NCBI GenBank assembly: GCA_016188005.1
Contig: JACPIQ010000007.1
Span: 44,993-108,992 of the forward strand
DNA length: 64,000 nucleotides
Direction: 5' to 3'
Origin: Candidatus Rokuibacteriota bacterium
GTDB lineage: Bacteria > Methylomirabilota > Methylomirabilia > Rokubacteriales > CSP1-6
Part shown: positions 26,029 through 34,328 of the stretch, piece after piece
Layout of the letters: the number at the start of each line of letters is the position of its first letter
Position numbering within the stretch: the first letter of the stretch is position 1
Notes under the pieces: model-generated
What the model was told of the DNA's origin: nothing
Database searches by the model: none
Seen by the model: only the letters and a program-made list of their open reading frames with translations
Position numbers and translations under genes: made by a program

Positions 26029-26682
26029 TCATCCGAATGGCTCGGCAACGACGACAAGAACATAGTTTGCTACCTTGAACGACACCCGCCGGAACCCGCT
26101 CTGGCCAAGCATGCTTTCAATGCCGGCCCTCGTGTAGTTGAAAATCGGGCAGTCGCAAAACAGACCGTATCGAATGGCTCGATAGGGGCCTCGGGTCCAG
26201 GTCCAGCGCGGGAACGTTGCGACCAGGGCCCCTTGGCAGTGGCCGTGCATGCGCCTGGCAACGGTCGCGGCATCCGGAAGATAATCGAAGAGGCCGAGGG
26301 CCACCACCACGTCAAACCGTTCATCAACCTCGATGAGGCGGTAGTCTCCCTCCAACAGCTCGACCCGTGCGCCGAATCGTCGCAGGCGATCACGAGCCAG
26401 TTCCAGCATGGGGGCAGAAAAGTCGATTCCTACGTAGCGACTCGCCCCATGCTCCAGAATGTCCTCAGCGATACGTCCTGATCCACACCCCACGTCCAGA
26501 ACGCTGGGTGCTTCAAACGAACGAACCAGATCGAGGGTTACCTGCTGCCGTTGCCACAGGCTCCGACGCAGTATGCGTTTCAGCCGCTTGCCATCGTACA
26601 GTTTGTCAAATGAGCCGGCGTATTCGCTGAAGTGACGGCGTATTCGGGCCGCCGAGGGGCTTGTCTGCGATGTCGCCGTCAT
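26029..26682 (-). CDS. Class I SAM-dependent methyltransferase
   Basis: A 217-residue methyltransferase with motif I VLDVGCGSGRIAEDI at 61-75, YVGIDFSAPMLELA and FDVVVALGLFDYLPDA. It resembles the gene at 18059-18763 along its length. Within the low-GC segment it is coupled by ATGA to the GT4 gene upstream. No extra domain is present. O-methylation of a sugar or phosphate-linked terminal group is plausible; the acceptor is not predictable. Presence of a related copy outside the segment could reflect duplication or independent arrival. Confidence 0.8.
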   Translation of the reverse strand: MTATSQTSPSAARIRRHFSEYAGSFDKLYDGKRLKRILRRSLWQRQQVTLDLVRSFEAPSVLDVGCGSGRIAEDILEHGASRYVGIDFSAPMLELARDRLRRFGARVELLEGDYRLIEVDERFDVVVALGLFDYLPDAATVARRMHGHCQGALVATFPRWTWTRGPYRAIRYGLFCDCPIFNYTRAGIESMLGQSGFRRVSFKVANYVLVVVAEPFG

Positions 26683-27911
26683 ACCTCGCTCAGGCTCCGT
26701 TCGGCCCTGGCGCCAAAGCGCTCGACGGCAAGCTCGCGAATGACTCGCACCTGCTCGCCCAACATCGCGTTCTCATCATAATGTTTCAATGCGAACCCCC
26801 GAGCCCGCTGCCCGATCCTTACGCGACGGACCGAATCATCAACAAGGTGCACCAAGGCACCGACAAAAGCGTCGATGTCGCCATATGGCGCAAGGAGCCC
26901 CGTTTCGCCGTGGGTGACCATTTCCCGATTACCGCGCACATCGGAAACCACGGGCGTCGCGCCACTCACCATCGCCTCCATGAGCGCTCGGGCAAGTCCC
27001 TCGTATTGCGACGCCTGGACATAGATATCTGTCAATGCGAGGAGCGTCGGCACGTCCGTCCGGTAGCCGAGAATTCGCAGGTTCGGGGTGTGGGGTTGGC
27101 GCACGAGCGTCTCACGAATAGAGTGACGCTCGTTTTCGATGGGCGCCAGGACGGCCAGGAAACAGGTATCTGCACGCAGTTCGGCCACACGATTTGCCAT
27201 CTTGATGAACTGCACAGCGCCCTTTTCCCGGGTCGGTCGGACAATCGTGGTAATGACTGTCGCGCCCTCCGGGATCGAGAGTTCTTCCCGGACGCGATCA
27301 AGCGCGACTGGCGGTATGGTATCGCGCTGAAAGCGTCGCACCTCCACGCCGTTGCCGATGACTCGGATGCGGTGCGCGGGGGCAAGGCCAAACCGGACGG
27401 CGGCTTCTCGATCCTCTTTGTTTTGAGTAAAGAGGAAGTCCGTGTACCGCGAGCCCAGGCGCTCGCATGCGACATAGAACTGGCGCGCCAGTGGATTCTG
27501 GCCGGGATGGAAGCGGAACCCATGAGCGGTGTAGATCGACAACGGCACCCCAGCCCGGCGCGCAGCGACTCGGCCCAGAACCCCACCGATGAGGCTATGC
27601 GTGTGGAGAATGTCAATCCGCTCTTCCCGCAATACCCCGATGAGTCGACGCAGGCACCTCAAGTGGTTCATCAGATCCATGTTTCTCGTGAAGGGAACCT
27701 CAATATACCGGTGCCCGCGAGCGATGACGTCGCGATGGAATGATCCACGTGGTCCACAGCAGCAAACCTCGAAACCCGCCTGCATACACCACCGGACAAG
27801 GGGGAGCAGATGCATCCGGAAGCCATAATCAAGCCCACACAGCTGCATGAGCCGAATCCTGTCGGGGCTCTCGCCGTCATCGGTCTGATCATGCGCCCGA
27901 GTGCTGCTCAA
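26679..27911 (-). CDS. Family 4 glycosyltransferase
   Basis: A 410-residue GT-B enzyme. The acceptor half has LCGLDYGFRMHLLPLVRWC and ILHTHSLIGGVLGRVAARRAG followed by YTAHGFRFH. The donor half has TTIVRPTREKGAVQFI, the retaining motif YEGLARALMEAMVSGATPVV and DVRGNREMVTHGETGLL. It resembles EpsD/PglA-like transferases. Start is a TTG at 27911; an in-frame ATG at 27848, just before MQLCGLDYGF, is an alternative and would remove 21 residues that match no family. It is coupled to the methyltransferase downstream by ATGA. Confidence 0.86.
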   Translation of the reverse strand: MSSTRAHDQTDDGESPDRIRLMQLCGLDYGFRMHLLPLVRWCMQAGFEVCCCGPRGSFHRDVIARGHRYIEVPFTRNMDLMNHLRCLRRLIGVLREERIDILHTHSLIGGVLGRVAARRAGVPLSIYTAHGFRFHPGQNPLARQFYVACERLGSRYTDFLFTQNKEDREAAVRFGLAPAHRIRVIGNGVEVRRFQRDTIPPVALDRVREELSIPEGATVITTIVRPTREKGAVQFIKMANRVAELRADTCFLAVLAPIENERHSIRETLVRQPHTPNLRILGYRTDVPTLLALTDIYVQASQYEGLARALMEAMVSGATPVVSDVRGNREMVTHGETGLLAPYGDIDAFVGALVHLVDDSVRRVRIGQRARGFALKHYDENAMLGEQVRVIRELAVERFGARAERSLSEV

Positions 27912-27929
27912 TTCCCGATTGCGGCGCGG

Positions 27930-29069
27930 TTAAGCTCGCGCCCCCGTCATCGCTGGCGATGCCCCGCGCGCCCTGCCCACACGTATTCGCTGCCGCACAA
28001 TGTCCGGCCAGTGTTGTGGCCGGATCAGCAAGGACACGGACAGGAAACATTCCTGCGTGCAAAGACAATGGGTCGTCTGGATGTGACGCCGGATCTCATC
28101 AGCGCGTGCCGAGCACCACAGCTGGCCAACGTCGTAGTTGTAGTCCCGAACGTTACCGAAGGTGTCCTCGAGGAGCTCGCAAGGACGCACCTGCCCATCG
28201 GAATAGATCACCGCACCTAGGGACCCGGCGGCACACGCACCGCCGCCGCCCCCCTGTCCACGTACGGTATCGATGATGACCTTCCGACGCGTGGCATTCT
28301 TTGCCGTCAACCACGACGCGGTACGGTGGCCCGAGTGGCCTTGGAGATCCCGGTCGAGGATGCGTTGTTCGATAATGCGATGGGCACGCTCGTAGTTGCT
28401 GGGATCGACATCGGCAGCCTTTGGATCTCTAGGATGACCTCGGGTGAGATTGATCATCCATTCGCCTTGCGGATGCACCCGCCTAACGATCTCGGCAATC
28501 TCCGCAACCTCATCCTGATTGTAGCTGGAGATCGTCGTAATCACCCCTACGTCCAGATAGTTGTAGTGTTCCTTGAGTCGGTTGAGCGATGTTATGGTCT
28601 CGACGGCCGCATCAAATGCCCCTCGTTTCTCGCGAACGGTTTCATGCGTTGCCCGGGTGCCGTCGAGGGAGACATCCACGCGGAGCGGGATGTCTCGATT
28701 GAGGGTGAGCATTTGCTGCGTCCTGCGAACGACCACATCCGTTCGCCACCCGGAGGTAGGGATTTGATAGCGATGCAGATGCGTCTTGCGGGCAAGCATG
28801 TGGGCAATTTCCACAATGTCGGGGCGAGTGAAGGCCTCTCCACCGGTGAGACTCAAGAAGGCAATCCGGTCAATCGAATCCGCCAGTCGCTCGTATTCAT
28901 CGAACGTCATCTGACTCGATTGCAGGTGTGTTTCCTTCCATTGCTCATTGAACCAGCAATGGCGGCACTGCATCCAGCAGGTGTCGGTGACGAACAGAAT
29001 AAGATACGGCGGTGTCTTGAGCAGGCGCGCGAGGGTGTTGTTCAGCTTCGTATACACGACGTCTTTCAC
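27930..29069 (-). CDS. Radical SAM/SPASM enzyme
   Basis: A 379-residue radical SAM protein. The cluster motif is Cys31, Cys35 and Cys38 (CWMQCRHC), followed by LSLTGGEAF (the GGE-like SAM-binding motif) and RVDVSLDGTRATHE. A C-terminal cluster of cysteines (ACAAGS and RPCELLEDTFGNV near 295-315, then CLCTQEC near 343) matches SPASM or twitch domains. It is different in sequence from the other radical SAM gene, so the two probably act on different positions or steps. The GTG at 29069 overlaps the fusion gene stop as GTGA. Substrate unknown; peptide or lipid-linked sugar are both possible. Confidence 0.83.
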   Translation of the reverse strand: MKDVVYTKLNNTLARLLKTPPYLILFVTDTCWMQCRHCWFNEQWKETHLQSSQMTFDEYERLADSIDRIAFLSLTGGEAFTRPDIVEIAHMLARKTHLHRYQIPTSGWRTDVVVRRTQQMLTLNRDIPLRVDVSLDGTRATHETVREKRGAFDAAVETITSLNRLKEHYNYLDVGVITTISSYNQDEVAEIAEIVRRVHPQGEWMINLTRGHPRDPKAADVDPSNYERAHRIIEQRILDRDLQGHSGHRTASWLTAKNATRRKVIIDTVRGQGGGGGACAAGSLGAVIYSDGQVRPCELLEDTFGNVRDYNYDVGQLWCSARADEIRRHIQTTHCLCTQECFLSVSLLIRPQHWPDIVRQRIRVGRARGASPAMTGARA

Positions 29070-30826
29070 GTGCACCGCTCTTCCTCGAGGCGGGCAACGA
29101 GCCGCGCCCCGGTGGTGGGCATCACGCCTTCGTAGGCACACATGTAACGAAGCAGGCCCAGATTGGTCGCGTAACGGTATTCGCGGTCTTGCTCGTACAG
29201 CCGGTGGTGCCAGCGGTGACGGCCACCGCGGCGGCCGCCGTCACACCATCCACTCGCCCCCGGGGCCGTGCGTTGCGAGAACTCGTAAGAGTGAAACAGG
29301 TACACGATGGCCGTGCCTCGGCGACGCGCTTCCCACACCAGGAGGCGGAAGAACGTCTTCATGAGTCGAAGTCCAAACAGGTAGAGAACCCCGGACACGA
29401 ACGGCAGGCCGATCGTGCTCAGCGGCACGACATGCAGCTGTGCATCCCCCCGATGAAACGGCGAGTCAATCGAGGGACGGTAGGGCTGTCTGGGCGCAAG
29501 AAGGCGATGCAGCGTCCCTCCTCGAAACCGGAGGGAATCAAGACGCTGTGGGCAGACGGAAAAGTCCGCCGCATACCCGTGGCGCACCAGGGCCGCCTGC
29601 GTGGTGGCGGAGGTCGTCATCCTCGGACCTCGAAAGCAACGCGGCCACTGGCCAGTGTTCTGGTAGAGCCGCAGCGTGGCTTCGCCAATGAGGCGCTCGG
29701 CCACCGTCGCCGGCATTTCTCCGAAATCCTCTCCGACGTCATGGGCAACTCCATGACAACCGACTTCATGGTCGGCTCGCAAGAGACTTCGGATCTCTTC
29801 GGAGAATTCGTCTCCGGCATCGGCCGTGGAGAACACCGTCAGCGGAATGCCCGACTCATCGCAGTCCCGGATGAGACGTTCTAGGGCCGCATGCTGTTGA
29901 CGACGATCGTGGTCATAGGCAAGTTCGAGATCCATCGTAATCAGCAAGGGAATCTTGCCGTCGGATGCCCCGGCCGCTCGTCCGCAACGTCTGTTTTCAC
30001 GGCTGCTGGCGTGCCGTCGCTCGCGCTCTTGCCGCCGTAAGGACAATACATGCCAAAGAAACCACGGCGCCGCGACGATATTGCGGAGCCACTTGTCACG
30101 CGGCTCGAGGCCGAAACGGAACAGCCACTCGAGTCGAAGCCTGCGCAGCAGCGGAAATGCCCTGGGCTTGCGTTGTGAAACGAAATCCAGAAGACCGCCG
30201 ACCATCCACAACATCGGTACAGTGAGGGCCGTCCGCTGACGAATCGCGAACTGCTCCTGCAACGGGCAACCACGACCAACGAGGACGATACCGGCGCCGC
30301 TTCGATTGATGTCCGCGACGATCTCTGGTTCACGTGCGATATCGAAGTAGCCCGAGCGAAAGCCGGCAAGCCGAATACCCGGGAACATGGTTTGCACGCG
30401 CCAGGCCGCATCCCGCACCACCGTCTCCGTAGCCCCAAGCAGATAGATCGGCACCCTCGCCGTTACCGCTCGACGCATTAGCATTGGGAAGAGATCGGTC
30501 CCGTTGAGATCCGCGCGCCATCCCTTCCCCAGCAGGAAGGCACCGAATTTCATCCCGATACCATCGAGGATGAGATCGGCATGGTGTGTGAGGGCATTCA
30601 GGAGGCCAGGTGACCGAACGAAGTGGTAGTAGTTATTGACATTGACGTGGCAGATGATTGTCGGCGTCGACGACGGATGTTGTGCCCGGGTAATCATCCA
30701 TTGCGCAACGGCATGAAACGTGTCGCTGATCATCGTAAGGCCGGCAAACTCGAAACGGTTCGGTATGCCTGCGACCTCTCGGCGTGGGGCCAGCCGTTGA
30801 CCGGGGCTCGAGGCGGTTGTGCTCAA
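29066..30826 (-). CDS. Fusion of WecG/TagA-type (GT26) glycosyltransferase and polysaccharide deacetylase
   Basis: A 586-residue protein with two domains. Residues about 28-245 match the GT26 family (WecG/TagA/CpsF), with DGIG at 88-91, LNGTDLFP at 107-114 and VGRGCPLQEQF. Such enzymes add ManNAc or glucose to a lipid-linked HexNAc. After a basic linker (about 255-293), a NodB-type deacetylase-like domain spans about 295-545: TMDLE, DHEVGCHGVAHDVG and FRGPRMTTS, ending in FHSYEF. Start is TTG. It is adjacent to two radical SAM genes in the low-GC segment. A joint function, add then deacetylate one sugar, is inferred. No signal peptide. Confidence 0.84.
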   Translation of the reverse strand: MSTTASSPGQRLAPRREVAGIPNRFEFAGLTMISDTFHAVAQWMITRAQHPSSTPTIICHVNVNNYYHFVRSPGLLNALTHHADLILDGIGMKFGAFLLGKGWRADLNGTDLFPMLMRRAVTARVPIYLLGATETVVRDAAWRVQTMFPGIRLAGFRSGYFDIAREPEIVADINRSGAGIVLVGRGCPLQEQFAIRQRTALTVPMLWMVGGLLDFVSQRKPRAFPLLRRLRLEWLFRFGLEPRDKWLRNIVAAPWFLWHVLSLRRQERERRHASSRENRRCGRAAGASDGKIPLLITMDLELAYDHDRRQQHAALERLIRDCDESGIPLTVFSTADAGDEFSEEIRSLLRADHEVGCHGVAHDVGEDFGEMPATVAERLIGEATLRLYQNTGQWPRCFRGPRMTTSATTQAALVRHGYAADFSVCPQRLDSLRFRGGTLHRLLAPRQPYRPSIDSPFHRGDAQLHVVPLSTIGLPFVSGVLYLFGLRLMKTFFRLLVWEARRRGTAIVYLFHSYEFSQRTAPGASGWCDGGRRGGRHRWHHRLYEQDREYRYATNLGLLRYMCAYEGVMPTTGARLVARLEEERCT

Positions 30827-30872
30827 GAATGATCCGCCTCAAGCGCTTCGCGTCAGGCCGCGACCTTTCATC

Positions 30873-31889
30873 TCATCGTTTCTCCAGAAGGACATGGATG
30901 TAGTCGCACGTTCGCATTCGATCGATCGCCAGCTGGATCTCCGAGATGGAGGAATGAAGGGCGCGGTACTCCGCGGAGTCCGGCTCGAGTCGTCCGAGCG
31001 ACACGAGCTGGTTGAGCAGCTCGAATGCGTCCATCCCGAAAAACCACTGCGCCCGCATGCGGAAGCCGAACTCCCGGCAGATGAACTCATGGGTGGCTTC
31101 GCTGTAGACGTGGGTGGAAGCCGGGGGATGGATGAACCGATAGAGGTTGTCGGGGTTCTTCTGGGCCAGCGCCATGCTGAGCGACTGCCAGTTCGGATTG
31201 AACATCAGGAAGAGACCGCCGGCTCTGAGGACGCGAGCCGCCAGCCCGATCTCCTCGGCTGGGCGGTCCACGTGCTCCAGGTACCCGATGGCCGACACCA
31301 CGTCGTAGTGACCGGGCTCCACCACCCGGGCGTGCTCCTGGATCGGTTGGTCGAGGAGATCCACGCCCAGCACGTCACGCGCGAAAGCGCGACAGGTCGC
31401 CGAAACCTCGAGCCCGACCCCCTGCCAGCCGTGTTCGCTCACCAGGGACACCGTGTCCCCGATGCCCGCGCCGAGGTCCAGCCAGCGCCCCCGTGCCCCG
31501 CTCCACTGGCCCAGCACGAAGTCTACCTTGGGGCGCGCCACCTGTTCCCGCCGGTACCGGTACGTTTCGGGGTCCGCGTACGTGTCGCTGGTCGAGCCCT
31601 CGCGCCAGTAGGCGATGAGCGCCTCCGGGCTCAGGCGCCGCTGGAGGAACACGAGAGAGCAGCGCTCGCACCGGTAGTACGGATAGCCGAACACGTGGAC
31701 ATAGGGGTGAATGTCCTTGGCGTCGCACAGCGGGCAGGCGTCGAGCTCTCGGACCGCCCGGGGCCGGAAGTGTTCGGCCAGCGCCCGGATGCGCTCGATC
31801 GTCGCCCGAACGTCGGCCATCACCCGCGGCTTCAAGCGCGAATAGTCGATCGGCTTGCCGTACCGGACGGACTCGGGCGGGCCGTTCAC
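30873..31889 (-). CDS. SAM methyltransferase with N-terminal zinc ribbon
   Basis: A 338-residue protein. An N-terminal helical region is followed by a zinc ribbon with CPLC (about 53-56) and CERC (about 75-78). The class I methyltransferase domain has WLDLGAGIGDT near 135-145, VGLEVSATCRAFA, and VVSAIGYLEHVDRPAEEI. The layout is like that of the 12741-13649 protein but the sequences differ. The C-terminal LLEKR ends after a helical extension. Start is GTG at 31889 in GTGA overlap with the DUF4910 gene. It lies just upstream of the low-GC segment and has high GC itself. Confidence 0.8.
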   Translation of the reverse strand: MNGPPESVRYGKPIDYSRLKPRVMADVRATIERIRALAEHFRPRAVRELDACPLCDAKDIHPYVHVFGYPYYRCERCSLVFLQRRLSPEALIAYWREGSTSDTYADPETYRYRREQVARPKVDFVLGQWSGARGRWLDLGAGIGDTVSLVSEHGWQGVGLEVSATCRAFARDVLGVDLLDQPIQEHARVVEPGHYDVVSAIGYLEHVDRPAEEIGLAARVLRAGGLFLMFNPNWQSLSMALAQKNPDNLYRFIHPPASTHVYSEATHEFICREFGFRMRAQWFFGMDAFELLNQLVSLGRLEPDSAEYRALHSSISEIQLAIDRMRTCDYIHVLLEKR

Positions 31890-33187
31890 GGGGCGAATGT
31901 CGGGTCTTCCTCGGCCAGCCCGAGCTGCAGCAGCTCGTCGCCGAACCGGCGCACGAACTCGAAATCGATCTTGAGCGCATCCGCGATCTCCAGGTACGAC
32001 CGCTCGCCGTCCATCAGGATCTGGATCTGCTGCAGGGCCCGGGCCCCGGCGCGCTCCTTCTTCGGATCGATGTAGAGACCGTATCGCGACAGGTAGAGCG
32101 GTCCCCGGTACCTCCGCCGGAGCCGCCGGTCCGTCTCGAAGACCTGCACGAGTCGCTGGAGCACGGACAGCGTGTCCTCCATCTGCGCCCAGTTGCAGTG
32201 TTCGAGGTCGTCCGAGCTGTGATGGTAGGCAGGGAACTTGTCCCGACCGATGGTCACCACGGGGATCCTGAAATCCGGGCCATCGTAGAACATCTCGTCG
32301 TTGCCCCACAGGTCGCGGTAGGCGCGCTCGAACGACCCGGGGACATGATGGGCCATCACGTTCCGGGTGGCCTTGTCGAGGTACGTGTCGCCCAGGAAGG
32401 ATCGCGAGAACCCCAGCGGCTGGTAGTTGGCCATCATGTCCAGCGAGATGCCGTACCGGAGGTGCTCGATGCCCTTCGCATGGGTCAGGTAGCCCGCAGC
32501 GGCGTGATACTCGGGACCGAAGATCACCCGGTAGGAGTAGCGCAGCCCCTCGCGGCGGCGCACGAGCCCGCGGAACAGCTCCATGGCGACGGCGATGCAG
32601 GCGACCCCGTCGTTCACCTGCCCCGGATGGCATGTGTGCGCGAACACGAACAGGGTGTTCTCATGCTGTCCGCGCGCCGAGGCGTGATGCACGGCCATCT
32701 CCCCCGGCTGGAACGTCGCACGCAGGACCACCCGGTATCGGGCCGGGCGGAGCCGTCGGTACCGGTTGTGCGGCAGACAGAACCCCCACTCCGTGAAGTC
32801 CCCCGGCCGGTACGTCCACCGGTTGTGGAACGGGATGTCGTCGGGCATCGCCTCGGAGCTGTGGAGGTGGGGCCGTAGCTCCTCGAGGTCGAGCACCCCC
32901 TCGAACGGGGCCGAGTAGAGGCAGACGTGCAGGGGGTTGTCCCGGTAGTCGAGGATGCGCTCCCCGTCGAGCGTTTCGACGTACGCTTCCTCCACCTCCC
33001 ATCGAGGGGGGATGATCCAGGTGAGGCATTCGCTCCCGGACGGTACCCGCAGGATTTCGCCCCCGATCTCCTCCGCGATGATCTCGCAGGTGCGCGTGGC
33101 ATCCCGGGACACGGCGACGCGGTTCAGTCTCCAGGTGGCCTCGATGAACCGCCGCATCCGGGCCAGCGCGTCAGCGGACGGGCGCAT
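31886..33187 (-). CDS. DUF4910 zinc aminopeptidase-like protein with DUF2172 insertion
   Basis: A 433-residue protein of the DUF4910 family: an M28-like zinc-binding fold with a DUF2172 domain inserted at about 60-160 and a winged helix at the C-terminus (about 375-425). Probable metal ligands are visible: HTCHPGQVND at 184-193, GPEYH near 225-229, and HHSSDDLEH near 318. These proteins recur in polysaccharide and flagellar glycan clusters, where their substrate is not established; an aminoacyl or amide-linked group on a sugar is a reasonable guess. The ATG at 33187 overlaps the sulfotransferase by 17 bases. It is followed by a methyltransferase in GTGA overlap. Confidence 0.78.
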   Translation of the reverse strand: MRPSADALARMRRFIEATWRLNRVAVSRDATRTCEIIAEEIGGEILRVPSGSECLTWIIPPRWEVEEAYVETLDGERILDYRDNPLHVCLYSAPFEGVLDLEELRPHLHSSEAMPDDIPFHNRWTYRPGDFTEWGFCLPHNRYRRLRPARYRVVLRATFQPGEMAVHHASARGQHENTLFVFAHTCHPGQVNDGVACIAVAMELFRGLVRRREGLRYSYRVIFGPEYHAAAGYLTHAKGIEHLRYGISLDMMANYQPLGFSRSFLGDTYLDKATRNVMAHHVPGSFERAYRDLWGNDEMFYDGPDFRIPVVTIGRDKFPAYHHSSDDLEHCNWAQMEDTLSVLQRLVQVFETDRRLRRRYRGPLYLSRYGLYIDPKKERAGARALQQIQILMDGERSYLEIADALKIDFEFVRRFGDELLQLGLAEEDPTFAP

Positions 33188-34328
33188 GGGCCTCGCCGGA
33201 GCTGACGAAGAACTCCCCGGTGATGAACGCGCGCCGCACGAGCGCGCGATCCGCCTGCAAGAGGGCATCCTGGAGCACGCAGCGCCGCACGGCCTCCTGC
33301 AGCATGTCCGCCCCGCTCGGCTTCGGATCGAAGTACCGCAGCGTCCACTCCGCGAGCTCGGCGCGCGGGTACTCTGGGGGGGCCGCGATCGTCGCCGGGA
33401 AATCCGGCTCGGTCAGCCGCGCGTAGCCCAGGCGCTCCATCTCGAACTCGCACAGCTCCTCGATGAACCGAAGCTCCGTCGGCGTCAGCACCGTCTTCCA
33501 CCGGTCGGCGAATCTCCCGGTGATCTCCGTCGAGGTCCCGTAGGAGGAGTTCTGTGTCCACCGACCGCCCTTCCCGTCACTGAAGTGGCTCGGGTCGACC
33601 ATCGAGGGCGTATACGCGACCCCGAGCGCCTCCGAGACGCGGCGCATTTCCCGTTCGGGCGAGGCGATGATGTCCTCATAGCGAAGCATCATGTAGTTGT
33701 CGGTCAGGTGGCGGTTCAGCAGATGATAGGCGTAGGTCTTTCGCCAGTGGCGAATCAGGAAGAGGATCGGGTACATGCCGCTGCCCCGGGCCTTCTTCGA
33801 GGCGATCGTCGCCCGCGGATCCCGGACGATGTGGAGGACCTTCGCGTCGGGGAACGCATTCACCAGCGGCCGGATGAACTCCTCGCACCAGGCGTCCTTG
33901 GTGCCGACATACAGGGTGTCCGGGCCGCCGTACGCGATGCGAACGATCTCCAGCAGCTGCCAGAAGACGTCCCGCAGGAGGCCGGGCCGCACCTCGGCGA
34001 GGTGGGGGATCACGGCGGGGGAGAAGAGGGCGCAGCGGGTGGCGACGCGAGTCGTCAGGTGAGCGAGGTCCTCGGCAGACACCTCGACGTCCATGGCTGA
34101 CGCCTGGACGGCCGCCTGGGCCTCCTCGTGCGGATTGAAGAAGTTGTCGGGCAGCGGGGCGTCGCGCTCCCATTCCACGCCGTGCCGGGAGTAGATCTTG
34201 TTCCGCAGGAGCTTGAAGACGTCCAGGTAGGCGTCCGGGGCGATGGTCACGCGCGGATGCCCGTCCACGCACCGGGCCAGGAGCGACGTTCCCGAGCGAA
34301 ACATGCCGGTGATGAACACGAGCTGCAC
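33171..34328 (-). CDS. Sulfotransferase (Sulfotransfer_3-like)
   Basis: A 385-residue protein. The PAPS-binding loop is TGMFRSGTS at 7-15 and the second site is IVRDPRATIASKKARG near 165-180, characteristic of PF13469 sulfotransferases. LRYEDIIASPEREMRRV and the GRFADRWKTVLTP segment are also typical. It is longer than the enzyme at 23155-24036 and only distantly similar, so two different positions or sugars could be sulfated. Start is GTG, sharing one base with the stop of the upstream glycosyltransferase-like gene (TAGTG). Together with cysC it supports a sulfated glycan. Confidence 0.83.
   Translation of the reverse strand: MQLVFITGMFRSGTSLLARCVDGHPRVTIAPDAYLDVFKLLRNKIYSRHGVEWERDAPLPDNFFNPHEEAQAAVQASAMDVEVSAEDLAHLTTRVATRCALFSPAVIPHLAEVRPGLLRDVFWQLLEIVRIAYGGPDTLYVGTKDAWCEEFIRPLVNAFPDAKVLHIVRDPRATIASKKARGSGMYPILFLIRHWRKTYAYHLLNRHLTDNYMMLRYEDIIASPEREMRRVSEALGVAYTPSMVDPSHFSDGKGGRWTQNSSYGTSTEITGRFADRWKTVLTPTELRFIEELCEFEMERLGYARLTEPDFPATIAAPPEYPRAELAEWTLRYFDPKPSGADMLQEAVRRCVLQDALLQADRALVRRAFITGEFFVSSGEAHAPVR

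Larger units (their letters stand above)
24108..30826 (-). other. Lower-GC segment within the glycan locus
   Basis: The six genes from the phosphoglycosyltransferase to the GT26-deacetylase fusion have visibly more A and T than their neighbours. A hand count gives 26 G+C in 60 bases at 25141-25200, against 44 in 60 at 58441-58500. Codon third positions are less GC-biased, TTG starts are used three times, and ribosome-binding sites are weak. The segment begins after the sulfotransferase and ends in the 46-base gap before the methyltransferase at 30873. This suggests horizontal acquisition of a ready-made glycan module. No integrase, transposase or terminal repeat was seen. Confidence 0.7.
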
